DNA of 64,000 nucleotides from assembly GCF_900217795.1 (NCBI RefSeq), contig NZ_OBMQ01000010.1:62001-126000 (forward strand), given 5' to 3'. Under the pieces are notes generated by a model. That model was not told where the DNA came from, did not search any database, and saw nothing but the letters and a program-made list of their open reading frames with translations. Positions 1-9,738 of this stretch are shown here, in pieces (the first letter of the stretch is position 1; the number at the start of each line of letters is the position of its first letter). A program made the translations under genes and the position numbers. Source of the stretch: Ureibacillus xyleni. Its GTDB lineage: Bacteria > Bacillota > Bacilli > Bacillales_A > Planococcaceae.

Positions 1-2
1 AG

Positions 3-800
3 CATGATAAAGTGAATTCACAACATATTACATTAGGTGGAATGGTGAAGGACATTTTAGTTGAGTTTAATCGTGTTGAGGAAAGTACAATTGAATCGAA
101 TGTAATTTCTGATAAGGCGTTGGAAAAGGGAAGTAAGTTAATTGATGCTTCTGTCGAAATGGTAAAACTATCACAAGTCAGTAGGGAAGCAGTACAAAAT
201 GTTGAGCAATTAATTGACCAATTAGGAGAAGAATCAAAGAAAACATCAGAAAATATGAACGTACTTAGTGAACGATCAAAGCAAATTGAAGCGATTGTGA
301 ATGTAATTAGTGATTTCTCAAATCAAACAAACCTACTAGCATTAAATGCATCAATAGAAGCCGCAAGAGCAGGAGACCATGGAAAGGGATTTTCTGTTGT
401 TGCAGATGAAGTGAAAAAACTAGCTGAAAGTACGAAAGAAAGTACTGAAGATATTGTAAAACTAACAAAGGATACACAACTTCAAATTTCAAAGGTTTAT
501 GAAAATACGAAAGATAATTTGAAGATAGTGAATCAAGGTGTTAAAAAAAGCGCGGAAACATCTGAACAAATCTATTCATTATTAAAAATGATTTCCAATG
601 TGCAAACTGAAATTCAAGAATTGTTATCACATATTAAAAACCAAAAATCCTCTAGTTTAAATGTTTTAAATAATTTTAATCGATCAACGATGATATTTGA
701 TGAAACAAAAAAAGTTCTTACAAATCATATTGAAGAATCGGATATAGTTACAGAAAAATTACTAGAAGCTGTCGAGAAAGTAAAAAAGTATCCGAAGTAA
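3..800 (+). CDS. Methyl-accepting chemotaxis signalling protein, 5' end cut by window edge
   Basis: The frame is open to the left edge, so the true start probably lies outside; the first in-window start is a GTG at 12 with no convincing ribosome site. The visible ~265 residues are almost all heptad-rich helix. They contain the conserved receptor hairpin tip ([20 protein letters not shown], about residues 104-123 from the GTG) that contacts CheA and CheW. There is no membrane segment or HAMP domain in the visible part. It could therefore be a soluble transducer of the YfmS type or the tail of a membrane chemoreceptor. The MCP family call is secure; the ligand is unknown. A hairpin follows at 814-849. 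Confidence 0.88.
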   Translation, partial: HDKVNSQHITLGGMVKDILVEFNRVEESTIESNVISDKALEKGSKLIDASVEMVKLSQVSREAVQNVEQLIDQLGEESKKTSENMNVLSERSKQIEAIVNVISDFSNQTNLLALNASIEAARAGDHGKGFSVVADEVKKLAESTKESTEDIVKLTKDTQLQISKVYENTKDNLKIVNQGVKKSAETSEQIYSLLKMISNVQTEIQELLSHIKNQKSSSLNVLNNFNRSTMIFDETKKVLTNHIEESDIVTEKLLEAVEKVKKYPK

Positions 801-813
801 AAATGCTAGGAGG

Positions 814-849
814 AAGGCATACAAACGTTATATAGGGTTTGTATGCCTT
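814..849. terminator. Hairpin between convergent genes
   Basis: A 13-bp perfect inverted repeat (AAGGCATACAAAC and its complement) lies between the convergent chemoreceptor and AraC genes. No good T-run follows on either strand, so its efficiency as an intrinsic terminator is doubtful. Confidence 0.45.
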
Positions 850-857
850 GTGGAATA

Positions 858-1724
858 CTATTTAATTGGAATCCAAATTTCAGAATAACAATCTTCTGCA
901 GATGGGTCGTCATTCGTATAAACTTCTAACTCAGCAGTTCCTGTTGGTCTATAGGAGTTTGAAGGGAACCATTCAGAGTAGATCTTTTTCCACGTATTTT
1001 GCATAGCGTGTGGCATTGGACCGTGAACTTCAAAAATAACCCATTTTGATGCAGGTACTTCATAAGATAATAAACCATCTGGAATTTCTCCCTCATAAGT
1101 TGCGGCAATCCAATAGTCCATTAAACCTTGTTCTTTTTGATGTTCCTCAACCACACAAACTCCTAAAATAACTGGGATATGCCCATTACTTAGCTTGATT
1201 AAACGGTCATTCGTTCCATCCTTATGAACATCTTCCCAAAATTGAGGAATTCCTCTTGTGTTCTCTCCGTTATTACAATTATATGTCCTTTTTACTCCAA
1301 CTACTTGAAAAGCATCTTTTTCAACAATTTTATACTTCATTGGCTCTGCTCCCCTTACATTAATTTGAATGACGAGGCGATTGTAGGATTGTAAGTGTCC
1401 TTTTTTCTTTCGTGCATCAGTTGGTGTAATGCCATGTTGCTTTCGAAAAGCTTTTGTAAATGCTTCCGGTGTTTCATAGCCGTACTTGTAGGAAATATTG
1501 ATAACTTTTTCCTCACTATTAAGTAATTCCTCAGCAGCTAAAGTTAAACGGCGTCTACGGATATAATCACTAACAGTCATATTCGTTAATAGAAAAAACG
1601 TTCGCTGAAAGTGAAATACCGATGAATTAGTAACTTTTGCAATTTTCTCAATGGATAAAGAATTATCCATTAAACTAGTTTCGATATAATCAATCGCTTT
1701 TTGTATTGCCTCAACCCAACCCAT
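858..1724 (-). CDS. AraC family regulator with GyrI-like effector-binding domain
   Basis: The N-terminal ~105 residues carry two AraC-type helix-turn-helix motifs (second helix region around GYETPEAFTKAFRKQHGITP). About residues 125-288 form a GyrI-like/SOUL-type effector domain ending in the typical EVYTNDDPSAEDCYSEIWIP motif. This HTH-first, GyrI-last order is that of the Rob/SoxS-related regulators and of many Bacillus multidrug-responsive proteins. The effector domain probably binds a small amphipathic or cationic molecule (family knowledge). The start has an upstream GAGGTGA ribosome site. It is transcribed alone, converging on the chemoreceptor, and its target genes cannot be told from context. 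Confidence 0.9.
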   Translation of the reverse strand: MGWVEAIQKAIDYIETSLMDNSLSIEKIAKVTNSSVFHFQRTFFLLTNMTVSDYIRRRRLTLAAEELLNSEEKVINISYKYGYETPEAFTKAFRKQHGITPTDARKKKGHLQSYNRLVIQINVRGAEPMKYKIVEKDAFQVVGVKRTYNCNNGENTRGIPQFWEDVHKDGTNDRLIKLSNGHIPVILGVCVVEEHQKEQGLMDYWIAATYEGEIPDGLLSYEVPASKWVIFEVHGPMPHAMQNTWKKIYSEWFPSNSYRPTGTAELEVYTNDDPSAEDCYSEIWIPIK

Positions 1725-1946
1725 ATACCAATCACCTCAATAAATATGTTAATGTACTAGACAAATTTAATCCTGTTTTAATGTGCTTACTTTAGACAGA
1801 TTATATTAAAATTTCCATTATATATTAATAAAAATAGAGTTCTTTGAAATAATAACGCCAAACGAGTATGTCTTCTGTTGCATAGTCAGAGGTTACTATT
1901 TTTGATAAAATTAGTGCAGTGAAAACACGATGTAAGGGGGAGGAAA

Positions 1947-2609
1947 ATGATTATTTGGTTTTTAATATTGGTTTTATTAATTGGAATTTTCTTTGCAATC
2001 TCATTATACATATACGACAACAGTAAGTTTAGTAAAATAACAGGGTACTCATATATTAGTCTTTTACAAAAAGAAACGCGCGCATATTATAAGCTTGTGA
2101 CTGGTCTACAAAAAGCAAAAGGGGAATATGAAATTCTGTTAAATGTTGTACTTCCATCCAATAATGTACTGGTGGATGCAATCTTTGTTCACCAATCCGG
2201 AATCTATATTATTAATTTTAAACATATGACAGGCTGGATTTATGGTAGGGAAAACGATCCTGAATGGGCCGAGGTGCAATACCGCGAAAAGCTTCATAAG
2301 TTTGATAATCCATTAATCGAGAATAAAATAATAATCTCAGATTTAAAACAGCTTCTCGATATAGCTGATGCAGCACCTTTTTATTCTATAGCAGTATTTA
2401 GTGATAACTGTTCGTTTAAGAAAATTGAAGTCCAATCAAAAAATACTGAAGTTATGAAATTAAAGGAATTAAATGCATATTGGAAAGAATCATCAGAAAA
2501 TTTCTTATCAAAAGAAGAAATTTCAAAGATTTATCAAGAGTTAAATAAGTATAAATCCATCAAAAATTCACCAAAGAAAACAAAAGCAAGTCAAGTTGTA
2601 GCAAACTAA
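1947..2609 (+). CDS. Membrane-anchored NERD-domain protein
   Basis: An N-terminal hydrophobic helix (about residues 2-24) is followed by a nuclease-related domain. The recognisable NERD core is around residues 60-110 (NVLVDAIFVHQSGIYIINFK, then GWIYGRENDPEW). NERD domains are distantly related to endonucleases and occur in Bacillus proteins of unclear function. Here it is fused only to a membrane anchor and a Lys-rich tail. The ribosome site GGGGGAGG lies just before the ATG. A strong hairpin follows at 2618-2645. Nuclease activity is not demonstrated by anything I can see. Confidence 0.75.
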   Translation: MIIWFLILVLLIGIFFAISLYIYDNSKFSKITGYSYISLLQKETRAYYKLVTGLQKAKGEYEILLNVVLPSNNVLVDAIFVHQSGIYIINFKHMTGWIYGRENDPEWAEVQYREKLHKFDNPLIENKIIISDLKQLLDIADAAPFYSIAVFSDNCSFKKIEVQSKNTEVMKLKELNAYWKESSENFLSKEEISKIYQELNKYKSIKNSPKKTKASQVVAN

Positions 2610-2617
2610 AAACTTTG

Positions 2618-2650
2618 AAACCGAGTCAAGTGTGTGACTCGGTTTTTCAT
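2618..2650 (+). terminator. Intrinsic terminator after NERD gene
   Basis: A perfect 11-bp stem (AAACCGAGTCA / TGACTCGGTTT) with a 6-nt loop and a short T-run. Confidence 0.85.
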
Positions 2651-2742
2651 ATACACTCAATTTATCAAATAACTATTAAAATTCTATAAACAACGGGATT
2701 ACCATCATGTACAATAAATAGAAAAGGAATTAAGGAGAGCAA

Positions 2743-3996
2743 ATGAGGAAAATACATTATAGCTGGATTGTCTTGACGGTAACCTTCACTTCAATCATCG
2801 TTGCAGGGATAATTCGCTCTTCATCCGGAATTTTTATCGACCCTTTTGAAACAGAGTTCGGTTGGGGGCGTCCGACTATATCTTTAGCCTTTGCAGTAGG
2901 GTTACTTTTGTATGGCTTTTCTGGACCGTTTATGGCTGCGTTTGTGGATATTTTTGGATTGAAGAAAATGATGCTGTATTCGATGTCTATCTTAGCAATA
3001 GGGCTATCCTTAACCTTCGTTATGAGAAGCGAATGGCAGCTTATTTTAATATGGGGCGTAATGTTAGGAATTGGCTCGGGTTTGTTTTTAACAGTATTGA
3101 GTACTCAAGTTGCCAATCGGTGGTTTGTAAAAAGAAGGGGGCTGGCAGTTGGAATCTTAACTGCTGCCACTGCAACAGGGCAGTTAGTACTTTTACCGGT
3201 ATTAGCTAGTTTTGTAGAAAACTATTCTTGGCGTGCAGCAATTGCCCTGATATTTGTGTTAAGTATAGCCATGTTGATTTTAATTGCTATTTTTATGAAA
3301 AGCTGGCCAAAAGATGTTGGTACCACACCCCTTGGCCAAGAGGATCGTGTTATGGAAGAACCTCCAGTAATGAATCGAAATCCATTTAAAATGGCGATTA
3401 ATTCATTACTAGAAGGGTTAAAGGTAAAAGAATTTTGGTTGTTAGCCGGAAGTTTCTTTATTTGCGGTTTATCAACGAGTGGCCTCATTGGGACACACTT
3501 TATTTCCTATTGTGTAAGTTTTGGTATTCCTTTAGTAACTGCAGCCTCCTTACTTTCTTTAATGGGGGTATTTGATTTAATAGGAACGACTGTTTCAGGA
3601 TGGTTATCCGATCGTTTCGATAATCGCTGGTTACTTTTTTGGTATTATTTATTACGTGGAATTTCTCTATTGTTCCTACCTTTCGCACTAGCACAAGGAT
3701 CTTACATTTGGCTTGTAATCTTTTCAATTTTCTATGGGCTAGATTGGATTGCAACAGTACCTCCAACGATTGGATTAGCAAGACAAAGATTTGGTCTTCA
3801 AAAAAGTGCGATGATGTACGGCTGGATTACGGCTGCTCATCAAGTGGGAGCAGGGGTTGCGGCATTTTCTGGAGGGGTTGTTTATAAAATTTTTGACTCC
3901 TATATGTGGGCTTTCCTATTTGCAGGAGGATTCTGTTTATTAGGAAGTTTATTCGTGTTACTAATTAAGAAACAAAATCCAAAAGAACTTGTTTAG
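2743..3996 (+). CDS. MFS transporter
   Basis: A 417-residue polytopic protein with about 12 membrane helices and the major-facilitator pattern. The loop after helix 2 reads FVDIFGLKKMM, and the equivalent second-half motif reads GWLSDRFDNRW. The overall pattern (long N-terminal half, WFVKRRGLAVGI before helix 4-5) resembles the monocarboxylate/oxalate-formate antiporter group, so a small organic acid is a reasonable substrate guess. The substrate is not readable from sequence. AAGGAGAG precedes the ATG. It appears to be transcribed alone, upstream of the rlmA-like gene. Confidence 0.85.
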   Translation: MRKIHYSWIVLTVTFTSIIVAGIIRSSSGIFIDPFETEFGWGRPTISLAFAVGLLLYGFSGPFMAAFVDIFGLKKMMLYSMSILAIGLSLTFVMRSEWQLILIWGVMLGIGSGLFLTVLSTQVANRWFVKRRGLAVGILTAATATGQLVLLPVLASFVENYSWRAAIALIFVLSIAMLILIAIFMKSWPKDVGTTPLGQEDRVMEEPPVMNRNPFKMAINSLLEGLKVKEFWLLAGSFFICGLSTSGLIGTHFISYCVSFGIPLVTAASLLSLMGVFDLIGTTVSGWLSDRFDNRWLLFWYYLLRGISLLFLPFALAQGSYIWLVIFSIFYGLDWIATVPPTIGLARQRFGLQKSAMMYGWITAAHQVGAGVAAFSGGVVYKIFDSYMWAFLFAGGFCLLGSLFVLLIKKQNPKELV

Positions 3997-4056
3997 TTTT
4001 TCATTATCTATAATGAAATGGTATGATACTTACAGCAAGTCAAAAGGAGCATTTAT

Positions 4057-4908
4057 GTGGGAAAAGTATCAAAAAGAGCTGCAAGTATATTACTTATGAA
4101 GGAACATCACACGTTATTTTCCTGTCCTATCTGCAATGAGGGAATGGATGTTGATGAGGATGGACAAGTAAATTGCAACAAAAACCATTCATTTATTATT
4201 GCAAAACAAGGATATGTTAACTTTATGGTAAAGCCAACCACATCCATGTATAGTAAAAGCTTATTTGAATCCCGAAAAATCATATTAAATAGTGGTTTGT
4301 ATGACCCTTTACAAAAAGTAATGACAAAATATATAAGTAATGATAGCAAAACGATATTAGATACAGGTTGTGGAGAAGGCTCGCATTTGGAGAGAATTTG
4401 TTCTTCTTTAGATAATGTCGTAGCTGTTGGTATTGATATTTCGAAAGAGGGCATTCAAACAGCCGCAAAATATTACGAAAATAAAATTTGGTGTGTTGGA
4501 GATTTAGCGAATAGTCCGTTTAAAGAACAATCTTTCGATATAATATTGAATATATTATCACCAGCTAATTACGATGAATTTAGTCGGTTATTGAAACCAA
4601 ATGGAAAAGTTATAAAAGTTGTCCCTCAATCAAACTATTTAAAAGAGATACGGGAACAAGCATTTGCACAATCTGAAAAAGAAACCTACTCTAATGAACA
4701 AACTGTTGAGCGTTTTAAGGAGCATTTTACAAATTTTCAGCAAGAGAGAATCACATATACAAGTGAGTTAGAACCTGAACTTGTACCTAAACTGCTAGAA
4801 ATGACTCCATTAGGCTGGCATTTAGATAAAGGGATTTCATTAGAAAAAATCACGATTGATTTGGACATTTTAATAGGTGAATATAATCGAAATGATATAA
4901 AAAGGTAG
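4057..4908 (+). CDS. rlmA: 23S rRNA (guanine-N1)-methyltransferase, RlmA family
   Basis: The N-terminal zinc-binding element has Cys23, Cys26, Cys40 and His44 (CPIC...CNKNH). A class I SAM-binding fold follows (motif I ILDTGCGEGSHL near residue 100; NILSPANYDEF further on). This architecture is that of RlmA(I)/RlmA(II), which methylate N1 of G745/G748 of 23S rRNA; the RlmA(II) group in Gram-positives can affect tylosin susceptibility (family knowledge). The GTG start is supported by AAAGGAG seven bases upstream and by the usual family N-terminus. An ATG at 4055 overlapping this GTG opens only a 14-codon frame. PlsC follows 9 bases after the stop, suggesting co-transcription. Confidence 0.88.
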   Translation: MGKVSKRAASILLMKEHHTLFSCPICNEGMDVDEDGQVNCNKNHSFIIAKQGYVNFMVKPTTSMYSKSLFESRKIILNSGLYDPLQKVMTKYISNDSKTILDTGCGEGSHLERICSSLDNVVAVGIDISKEGIQTAAKYYENKIWCVGDLANSPFKEQSFDIILNILSPANYDEFSRLLKPNGKVIKVVPQSNYLKEIREQAFAQSEKETYSNEQTVERFKEHFTNFQQERITYTSELEPELVPKLLEMTPLGWHLDKGISLEKITIDLDILIGEYNRNDIKR

Positions 4909-4917
4909 GAATGACAA

Positions 4918-5517
4918 GTGGCGTTATATGATTTTGGAGCAAGGTTAGTTAATATATTTCTAACGTTAAACGGTTCAAAGGCAAAGGTTTATGGAAAGGA
5001 AAATATTCCAAAAGAAGGCGGCTATATTGTTGCATGTACACATAATGGGTATGTAGACATTTTAAATCTAGGCGTTTCTTTACATCCAACAAATATCCAC
5101 TTTATGGCTAAAAAGCAGTTGTTTGATATGAAAGTATTGGGGCCGCTGATTAGTAGATTAAATGCTTTTCCTGTTGATCGTGATAACCCTGGACCAAGTG
5201 TGATTAAAATTCCACGTCAATTAATTAAAGAAGGAAAAGTGGTTGGGATCTTTCCAAGTGGAACTCGTACAACAGAGAATACGGAACTAAAGCAAGGTGC
5301 GATCACGATTGCTCAATTATCAAAGGCACAAATTGTACCTGCAGCATATGTAGGTCCAAAAAATCTAGGGGAAGTATTTAAACGTCAAAAGGGATATTTG
5401 ATCTACGGTAAACCTTTTACAGTACCGAGCGGAAAAGAAGCACGTGATGAATATACACATTTCTTAGAGCAAGAACTAATGAAGTTAACAGAAGAATTAA
5501 ATTCGAAAATAAAATAA
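4918..5517 (+). CDS. plsC: 1-acyl-sn-glycerol-3-phosphate acyltransferase (PlsC)
   Basis: A 199-residue acyltransferase that acylates lysophosphatidate to phosphatidate at the membrane. The catalytic HX4D motif is HNGYVD (His42-Asp47). Motif III reads FPSGTR instead of the common FPEGTR; from memory the B. subtilis PlsC (YhdO) also has Ser here, so this is a lineage trait, not a defect. The NPGPS motif near residue 95 fits the same group. Translation starts at GTG after TAGGAATGACAA. It sits directly after the rlmA-like gene, and a hairpin lies at 5523-5553. Confidence 0.92.
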   Translation: MALYDFGARLVNIFLTLNGSKAKVYGKENIPKEGGYIVACTHNGYVDILNLGVSLHPTNIHFMAKKQLFDMKVLGPLISRLNAFPVDRDNPGPSVIKIPRQLIKEGKVVGIFPSGTRTTENTELKQGAITIAQLSKAQIVPAAYVGPKNLGEVFKRQKGYLIYGKPFTVPSGKEARDEYTHFLEQELMKLTEELNSKIK

Positions 5518-5522
5518 TCAAA

Positions 5523-5553
5523 TGCACTTTCCAATTATGGGGAGTGCTTTTTA
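5523..5553 (+). terminator. Probable terminator after plsC
   Basis: The stem GCACTTTCC / GGGGAGTGC (partly G-U) is followed by TTTTT, just before the ribosome site of the next gene. Confidence 0.55.
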
Positions 5554-5568
5554 CTAGGGGTGCAAAAA

Positions 5569-6030
5569 GTGGAAATTAGAGATGTTCAGGATATACCAGA
5601 ACGTTTCAATGATGCACTAGAGTTGTTCTGGGGTTATTGGGGGCAGGAAAAGAATAAACCATTTTATGAACAATGCATGAAGTATGCGAATGGGCCGGAT
5701 GGGATACCTCGTTTTTTTGTGGCGATAATTGAGGGGCAACTGGTTGGAACTTATGCCTTATTAAGAAATGATATTAATAGTCGTCATGATTTATATCCTT
5801 GGTTTGCGTGCCTTTATGTTAAAGATGAGCATCGAGGGAAAGGCATAGCAGCGAACCTATTGCGACACGGTGAGGTGGTAGCACAGAGTCTTGGTTTTAA
5901 GACGTTATATTTAGAGAGTAATTTAGATGGGTTTTATGAAAAATTGGGCTGGATAGAAAACGGAATAACATATGACCCTTTTGGAAATTCTTCAAAAATT
6001 TATGAAAAAGTCTTGGAGGAAATAAAATGA
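5569..6030 (+). CDS. GNAT family N-acetyltransferase
   Basis: About 153 residues with the GNAT acetyl-CoA signature (LYVKDEHRGKGIAANLLRHG, near residue 88) and the downstream YEKLGWIENG segment. The substrate is unknown. I prefer the GTG at 5569, which has AGGGG eight bases upstream, over the GTG at 5560, which has only a distant GGGGAG. The stop overlaps the next gene by 4 bases (ATGA), so the two are translationally coupled. Confidence 0.87.
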   Translation: MEIRDVQDIPERFNDALELFWGYWGQEKNKPFYEQCMKYANGPDGIPRFFVAIIEGQLVGTYALLRNDINSRHDLYPWFACLYVKDEHRGKGIAANLLRHGEVVAQSLGFKTLYLESNLDGFYEKLGWIENGITYDPFGNSSKIYEKVLEEIK

Positions 6031-6476
6031 TTCGAGTACTATTTGTATGTCTAGGAAATATCTGTCGCTCTCCAATGGCAGAAGCCGTGATGCGAGATTT
6101 AATAGAGAAAAAAGGATTAAGCAGTGAAATAAAGGTCGATTCAGCTGCTACAAGCTCTTGGCATATTGGTGACCCACCTCATAAAGGTACACAATCAAAG
6201 TTGAGAGAATATGGTATTTCTACAAGTGGTATGAAGGGGCGACAGCTAGTGAGAGAAGACTTTGAATCCTTCGATTACATTGTTGGGATGGATAGCAATA
6301 ATGTTCGTAACATCCGTGAAATGCTGGGGCAACCAGAGCATCCAAAAATTTTTCGCTTTTTAGATTTAACGACTCATCAAAAAGATGTCCCAGATCCCTA
6401 CTATACCGGGGACTTTCAAGAAACCTATGATTTAGTATTAGAGGGTTGTGAAGTTTTACTTGAGAAAATTATTTAA
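6027..6476 (+). CDS. Low-molecular-weight protein-tyrosine phosphatase
   Basis: The P-loop CX5R sits near the N-terminus as CLGNICRS (Cys8-Arg14-Ser15), and the general-acid loop DPYYTG is near residue 120. Both are complete, so the enzyme should be active as a phosphotyrosine (or phosphoarginine-type) phosphatase. At 149 residues it resembles B. subtilis YfkJ more than YwlE, by the DPYY loop. It overlaps the upstream acetyltransferase gene by 4 bases, which suggests co-expression, possibly around protein acetylation and phosphorylation (inference). Confidence 0.92.
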   Translation: MIRVLFVCLGNICRSPMAEAVMRDLIEKKGLSSEIKVDSAATSSWHIGDPPHKGTQSKLREYGISTSGMKGRQLVREDFESFDYIVGMDSNNVRNIREMLGQPEHPKIFRFLDLTTHQKDVPDPYYTGDFQETYDLVLEGCEVLLEKII

Positions 6477-6620
6477 ACTTTTTAATAATGAGGAACTATT
6501 TCTAACAATTGTGGACTTTTTATTTGTTCACAGATTGGTGTATAATATTACAGTCTCATTTACTTAATAGGATAGTTTATTCAATACCCTAAATTATATA
6601 TTGGAAGAGAGTGAAATCTG

Positions 6621-7340
6621 ATGGGTCGTAAATGGAATAACATTAAAGATAAAAAAGCAGAAAAAGATAAAAATACCAGTCGTATATATGCGAAATTTGG
6701 TACTGAAATTTATGTTGCTGCTAAAAAAGGTGAACCAGATCCAGAATCGAACACAGCATTAAAAGCAGTTTTAGAACGTGCCAAAACATACAATGTACCA
6801 AAACACATCATTGATAAAGCGATTGATAAAGCTAAAGGTGCTGGCGGCGAAGATTACGATGAGTTACGTTATGAAGGTTTCGGTGTAGGAGGCACAATGG
6901 TTATTGTTGATGCTCTTACAAATAACGTAAACCGTACTGCTTCTGACGTTCGTGCTGCTTTTGGTAAAAACGGCGGAAACATGGGTGTTAGTGGTTCAGT
7001 AACGTATATGTTTGATTCTACAGCTGTATTTGGTATTGAAGGTAAATCTGCAGATGATGTGCTTGAAATCTTACTAGAAGCAGATGTAGACGCTCGTGAT
7101 GTTTTTGAAGAAGATGATGTAACAATTGTCTATGCAGAACCAGATCAATTCCACGCAGCTCAAGAAGCTTTTAAACAAGCAGGTGTTGAGGAATTTACAG
7201 TTGCAGAACTAACGATGCTACCTCAAACAGAAGTATCGTTATCTGCTGAGGATATAGCAAAATTTGAGAAAATGATTGATGCACTTGAAGACCTAGACGA
7301 TGTTCAACGTGTATATCATAACGCAGATTTAGGAGAATAA
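6621..7340 (+). CDS. yeeI: YebC/PmpR family protein YeeI
   Basis: A 239-residue member of the YebC/TACO1 family. It starts [20 protein letters not shown], as does B. subtilis YeeI, and not MAGHSKW as in the other paralogue. The family has three domains with a deep acidic groove. Members were long called transcription regulators, but recent work on the YeeI-type (YebC2) branch supports a role in relieving ribosome stalling at proline-rich stretches; I rely on memory for that. The gene is monocistronic, with a TATAAT at 6543 upstream and a strong terminator at 7350-7378. Confidence 0.93.
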   Translation: MGRKWNNIKDKKAEKDKNTSRIYAKFGTEIYVAAKKGEPDPESNTALKAVLERAKTYNVPKHIIDKAIDKAKGAGGEDYDELRYEGFGVGGTMVIVDALTNNVNRTASDVRAAFGKNGGNMGVSGSVTYMFDSTAVFGIEGKSADDVLEILLEADVDARDVFEEDDVTIVYAEPDQFHAAQEAFKQAGVEEFTVAELTMLPQTEVSLSAEDIAKFEKMIDALEDLDDVQRVYHNADLGE

Positions 7341-7349
7341 TGATCTATG

Positions 7350-7378
7350 CCAGTAGCGAATTTGCTACTGGTTTTTTA
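7350..7378 (+). terminator. Intrinsic terminator after yeeI
   Basis: The stem CCAGTAGC / GCTACTGG with a 6-nt loop is followed by six T. Confidence 0.9.
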
Positions 7379-7843
7379 GTATTAATTTTTTCCTTTGAAG
7401 TAATGTAGGGAATTGAAATCAACCTTTTTGTGATTTTTTTGAATTTTTGTCTTCATAAGTGTGATGAATACAATTTTTGGAGATTCTTTCTCTAATTCTT
7501 GTATTCATAGGTTTGCGGAATACATTTATTCCATAATACTACTCCTCAGATCTAAGTCTTCAAAACGAATTACATATAACTAATATATAAATATATTTCT
7601 TGCTAGAGCTTACAAGTAACGGTTAATATCATCGTATAGAATTTTATAGAATAATTTCTGCTAGTTAACATACTTAAACTAAGTACAATTTTCCTAAATA
7701 AATAAATATCCGTTGTTTATTTATTAGAGAGAAAACGGTTACAAACAGAAATTTATTTTAAAAGCAACTATTTTAGCATTGTTTAATTTCGAAAATATGT
7801 AATAATAATAGTGGAAAATACTATATTTAGAGGGGTGATATAG
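7379..7843. other. 465-bp AT-rich intergenic region
   Basis: No coding frame is supported. It holds an imperfect inverted repeat (ATGAATACAA at 7464-7473 and TTGTATTCAT at 7499-7508, with the inner arms also partly pairing). A smaller GGAAT/ATTCC repeat lies just beyond it. A cre-like site is at 7730-7743. The chemoreceptor ribosome site AGAGGGGTGA is at the right end. Confidence 0.6.
7730..7743. promoter_or_regulatory. Candidate CcpA cre site
   Basis: AGAAAACGGTTACA matches 13 of 14 positions of the B. subtilis cre consensus TGWNANCGNTNWCA, recalled from memory. It lies about 100 bases before the chemoreceptor gene. Carbon control of the receptor is an inference. Confidence 0.35.
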
Positions 7844-9580
7844 TTGAAGCGTTCAATACAGGGGAAATTATTTGCTTATTCCTTCCTATTATTATTGATT
7901 CCAACGTTAATTATTGGAGCAGTAAGTTATTACGAAGCAAAAAATAGTATGGATGAATTAGGGGAACAAGTAATAAAAAATAGTGTTGAATCTGCCTTAC
8001 AACTGATTGAATCTGTTAATCAAGAGGTTGAAAATGGTACGCTTGAATTAGAAGAAGCGCAGGAACAAGTGAAAACAGCATTAATCGGAAAAATGAATGA
8101 TGAAGGCAAACGTGATATTACGTATCCAGGAAACTTAGGTGAAAATGGATATATTTATATTTTGGGTGAAGATGGAACACTGCTTGGCCATCCTACAAGA
8201 GAAGGGGATAATCTTTGGAATGACCAAGACAGCTCTGGACAGTATTTTATCCGTGAAGTGAAGGAAAGAGCTTTAGAAGGCGGTGGGTTTACATATTATG
8301 AATTCGAGCTTCCAGGTCAATCGGTTGTAGCTCCTAAACTAATCTATTCTAAACTTGATCCAAATTGGAATTGGATTGTTGCTTCAGGTACATATAACCA
8401 AGATTTTAATGCCCCAGCTAACGATTTATTGTTTGCAATTATACTTACAATGATTGTTGCGTTAATTATTGGAGCAATCACTACAATTATGTTCTCTAAA
8501 CATTTTGCTGTTCCATTAATGAAATTATCTAATAGAGTTAATGAAGTCGCTAAGGGTAATTTAACTGTCGAAATTGAAGAATTACAACGTACAGATGAAG
8601 TTGGTTTATTGAATAATGGATTTAATCATATGGTACAGCAGCTTAAAGATGTAATCTCAGGTGTTGAATCGACAATCGTTGAAATTCAAAGTACATCTTC
8701 TAATCTTTCAGCTGTTGCGGAAGAAACGACTGCTTATGGCGAAGATATCGTAAAAGCTGTTTCCGAGGTAGCAAGGGGCGCATCACAACAAGCATCTGAT
8801 TCAGAAGAGACCAATCGTACAACAATTGCATTAGCTCAGGAAATTGAAATGTTACATGAGAAAAATCAATCGATGTTGGAATCATCGAAAATAATGAGAT
8901 GCTCAAATGACCAAGGATTAGAAAATTTAACTGTTCTAAAAACTCGTTCCAATGAAACTTATGAATTAATTACGAAAGTGCAAACAGTAATTGAAAGTCT
9001 AATCTTAAAAGTTAGAGAAATCGAAGGAATTGTTGGTACGATCAATGAAATTTCAGATCAAACGAACCTGCTCGCACTAAATGCATCCATTGAGGCGGCT
9101 AGAGCAGGAGAGCATGGAAAAGGTTTTGCTGTCGTTGCAGAAGAAGTTCGAAAACTAGCAGACCAGACTAGTGTGGCAACAGATCTTGTTCGTAATACGT
9201 TACGCGGCATAGTAAGTGAAACTGATATTGTAACAAATGAGATGTCTAAAACATATTCAATTGTTCAAGACCAAAACAAATCGGTAACTGAAACTGAAAG
9301 CTCCTTTAAGGAAATTGAAGCAGCTGTCGAAAATATCGTTAAAACAATTGAAGATGTTACGATGGGTGTCAACGTATTAAATGAGTCTAAAAATATTATG
9401 ACACGTGCAATTGAAAATATTGCTGAAATTAGTGAACGCAATGCTGCAACAGCTGAGGAAGTAACGGCATCTGTAGAAGAACAACAAAAAGCAATTCAAC
9501 TTGTGACTGAATCATCGAACGATCTCACAGAAGAATTATCAGCACTTCAAGATTCAATCCAACAATTTAGAGTGAAGTAG
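7844..9580 (+). CDS. Membrane chemoreceptor with extracellular Cache sensor
   Basis: A 578-residue methyl-accepting chemotaxis protein. The order is TM1 (about 10-30), an extracellular Cache-type sensor (about 35-190, with [19 protein letters not shown] and [13 protein letters not shown]), TM2 (about 193-215), HAMP (about 216-270) and a long coiled-coil signalling region. The receptor tip is near 405-430 ([20 protein letters not shown]). The sensor resembles Cache domains that bind small organic ligands, but the ligand is not readable. Translation starts at TTG, seven bases after AGGGGTGA. The gene is alone between two terminators. Confidence 0.93.
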   Translation: MKRSIQGKLFAYSFLLLLIPTLIIGAVSYYEAKNSMDELGEQVIKNSVESALQLIESVNQEVENGTLELEEAQEQVKTALIGKMNDEGKRDITYPGNLGENGYIYILGEDGTLLGHPTREGDNLWNDQDSSGQYFIREVKERALEGGGFTYYEFELPGQSVVAPKLIYSKLDPNWNWIVASGTYNQDFNAPANDLLFAIILTMIVALIIGAITTIMFSKHFAVPLMKLSNRVNEVAKGNLTVEIEELQRTDEVGLLNNGFNHMVQQLKDVISGVESTIVEIQSTSSNLSAVAEETTAYGEDIVKAVSEVARGASQQASDSEETNRTTIALAQEIEMLHEKNQSMLESSKIMRCSNDQGLENLTVLKTRSNETYELITKVQTVIESLILKVREIEGIVGTINEISDQTNLLALNASIEAARAGEHGKGFAVVAEEVRKLADQTSVATDLVRNTLRGIVSETDIVTNEMSKTYSIVQDQNKSVTETESSFKEIEAAVENIVKTIEDVTMGVNVLNESKNIMTRAIENIAEISERNAATAEEVTASVEEQQKAIQLVTESSNDLTEELSALQDSIQQFRVK

Positions 9581-9631
9581 AAAAGCAAAAGGTGGCTAAC
9601 GTAGGCTTAATCAAGCGTAGCTAAAATCAAG

Positions 9632-9670
9632 AAAAGCTCAAGAGGCAACTTGTCCTCTTGAGCTTTTTCT
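9632..9670 (+). terminator. Intrinsic terminator after chemoreceptor
   Basis: A perfect 14-bp stem (AAAAGCTCAAGAGG and its complement), an 8-nt loop and a T-run. Confidence 0.92.
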
Positions 9671-9738
9671 ATACTTGTATTCAATTGTCAGAATAGTCAT
9701 AATGGATGTATAAAATGTTAAAGGAAGGTGCACAGAGT

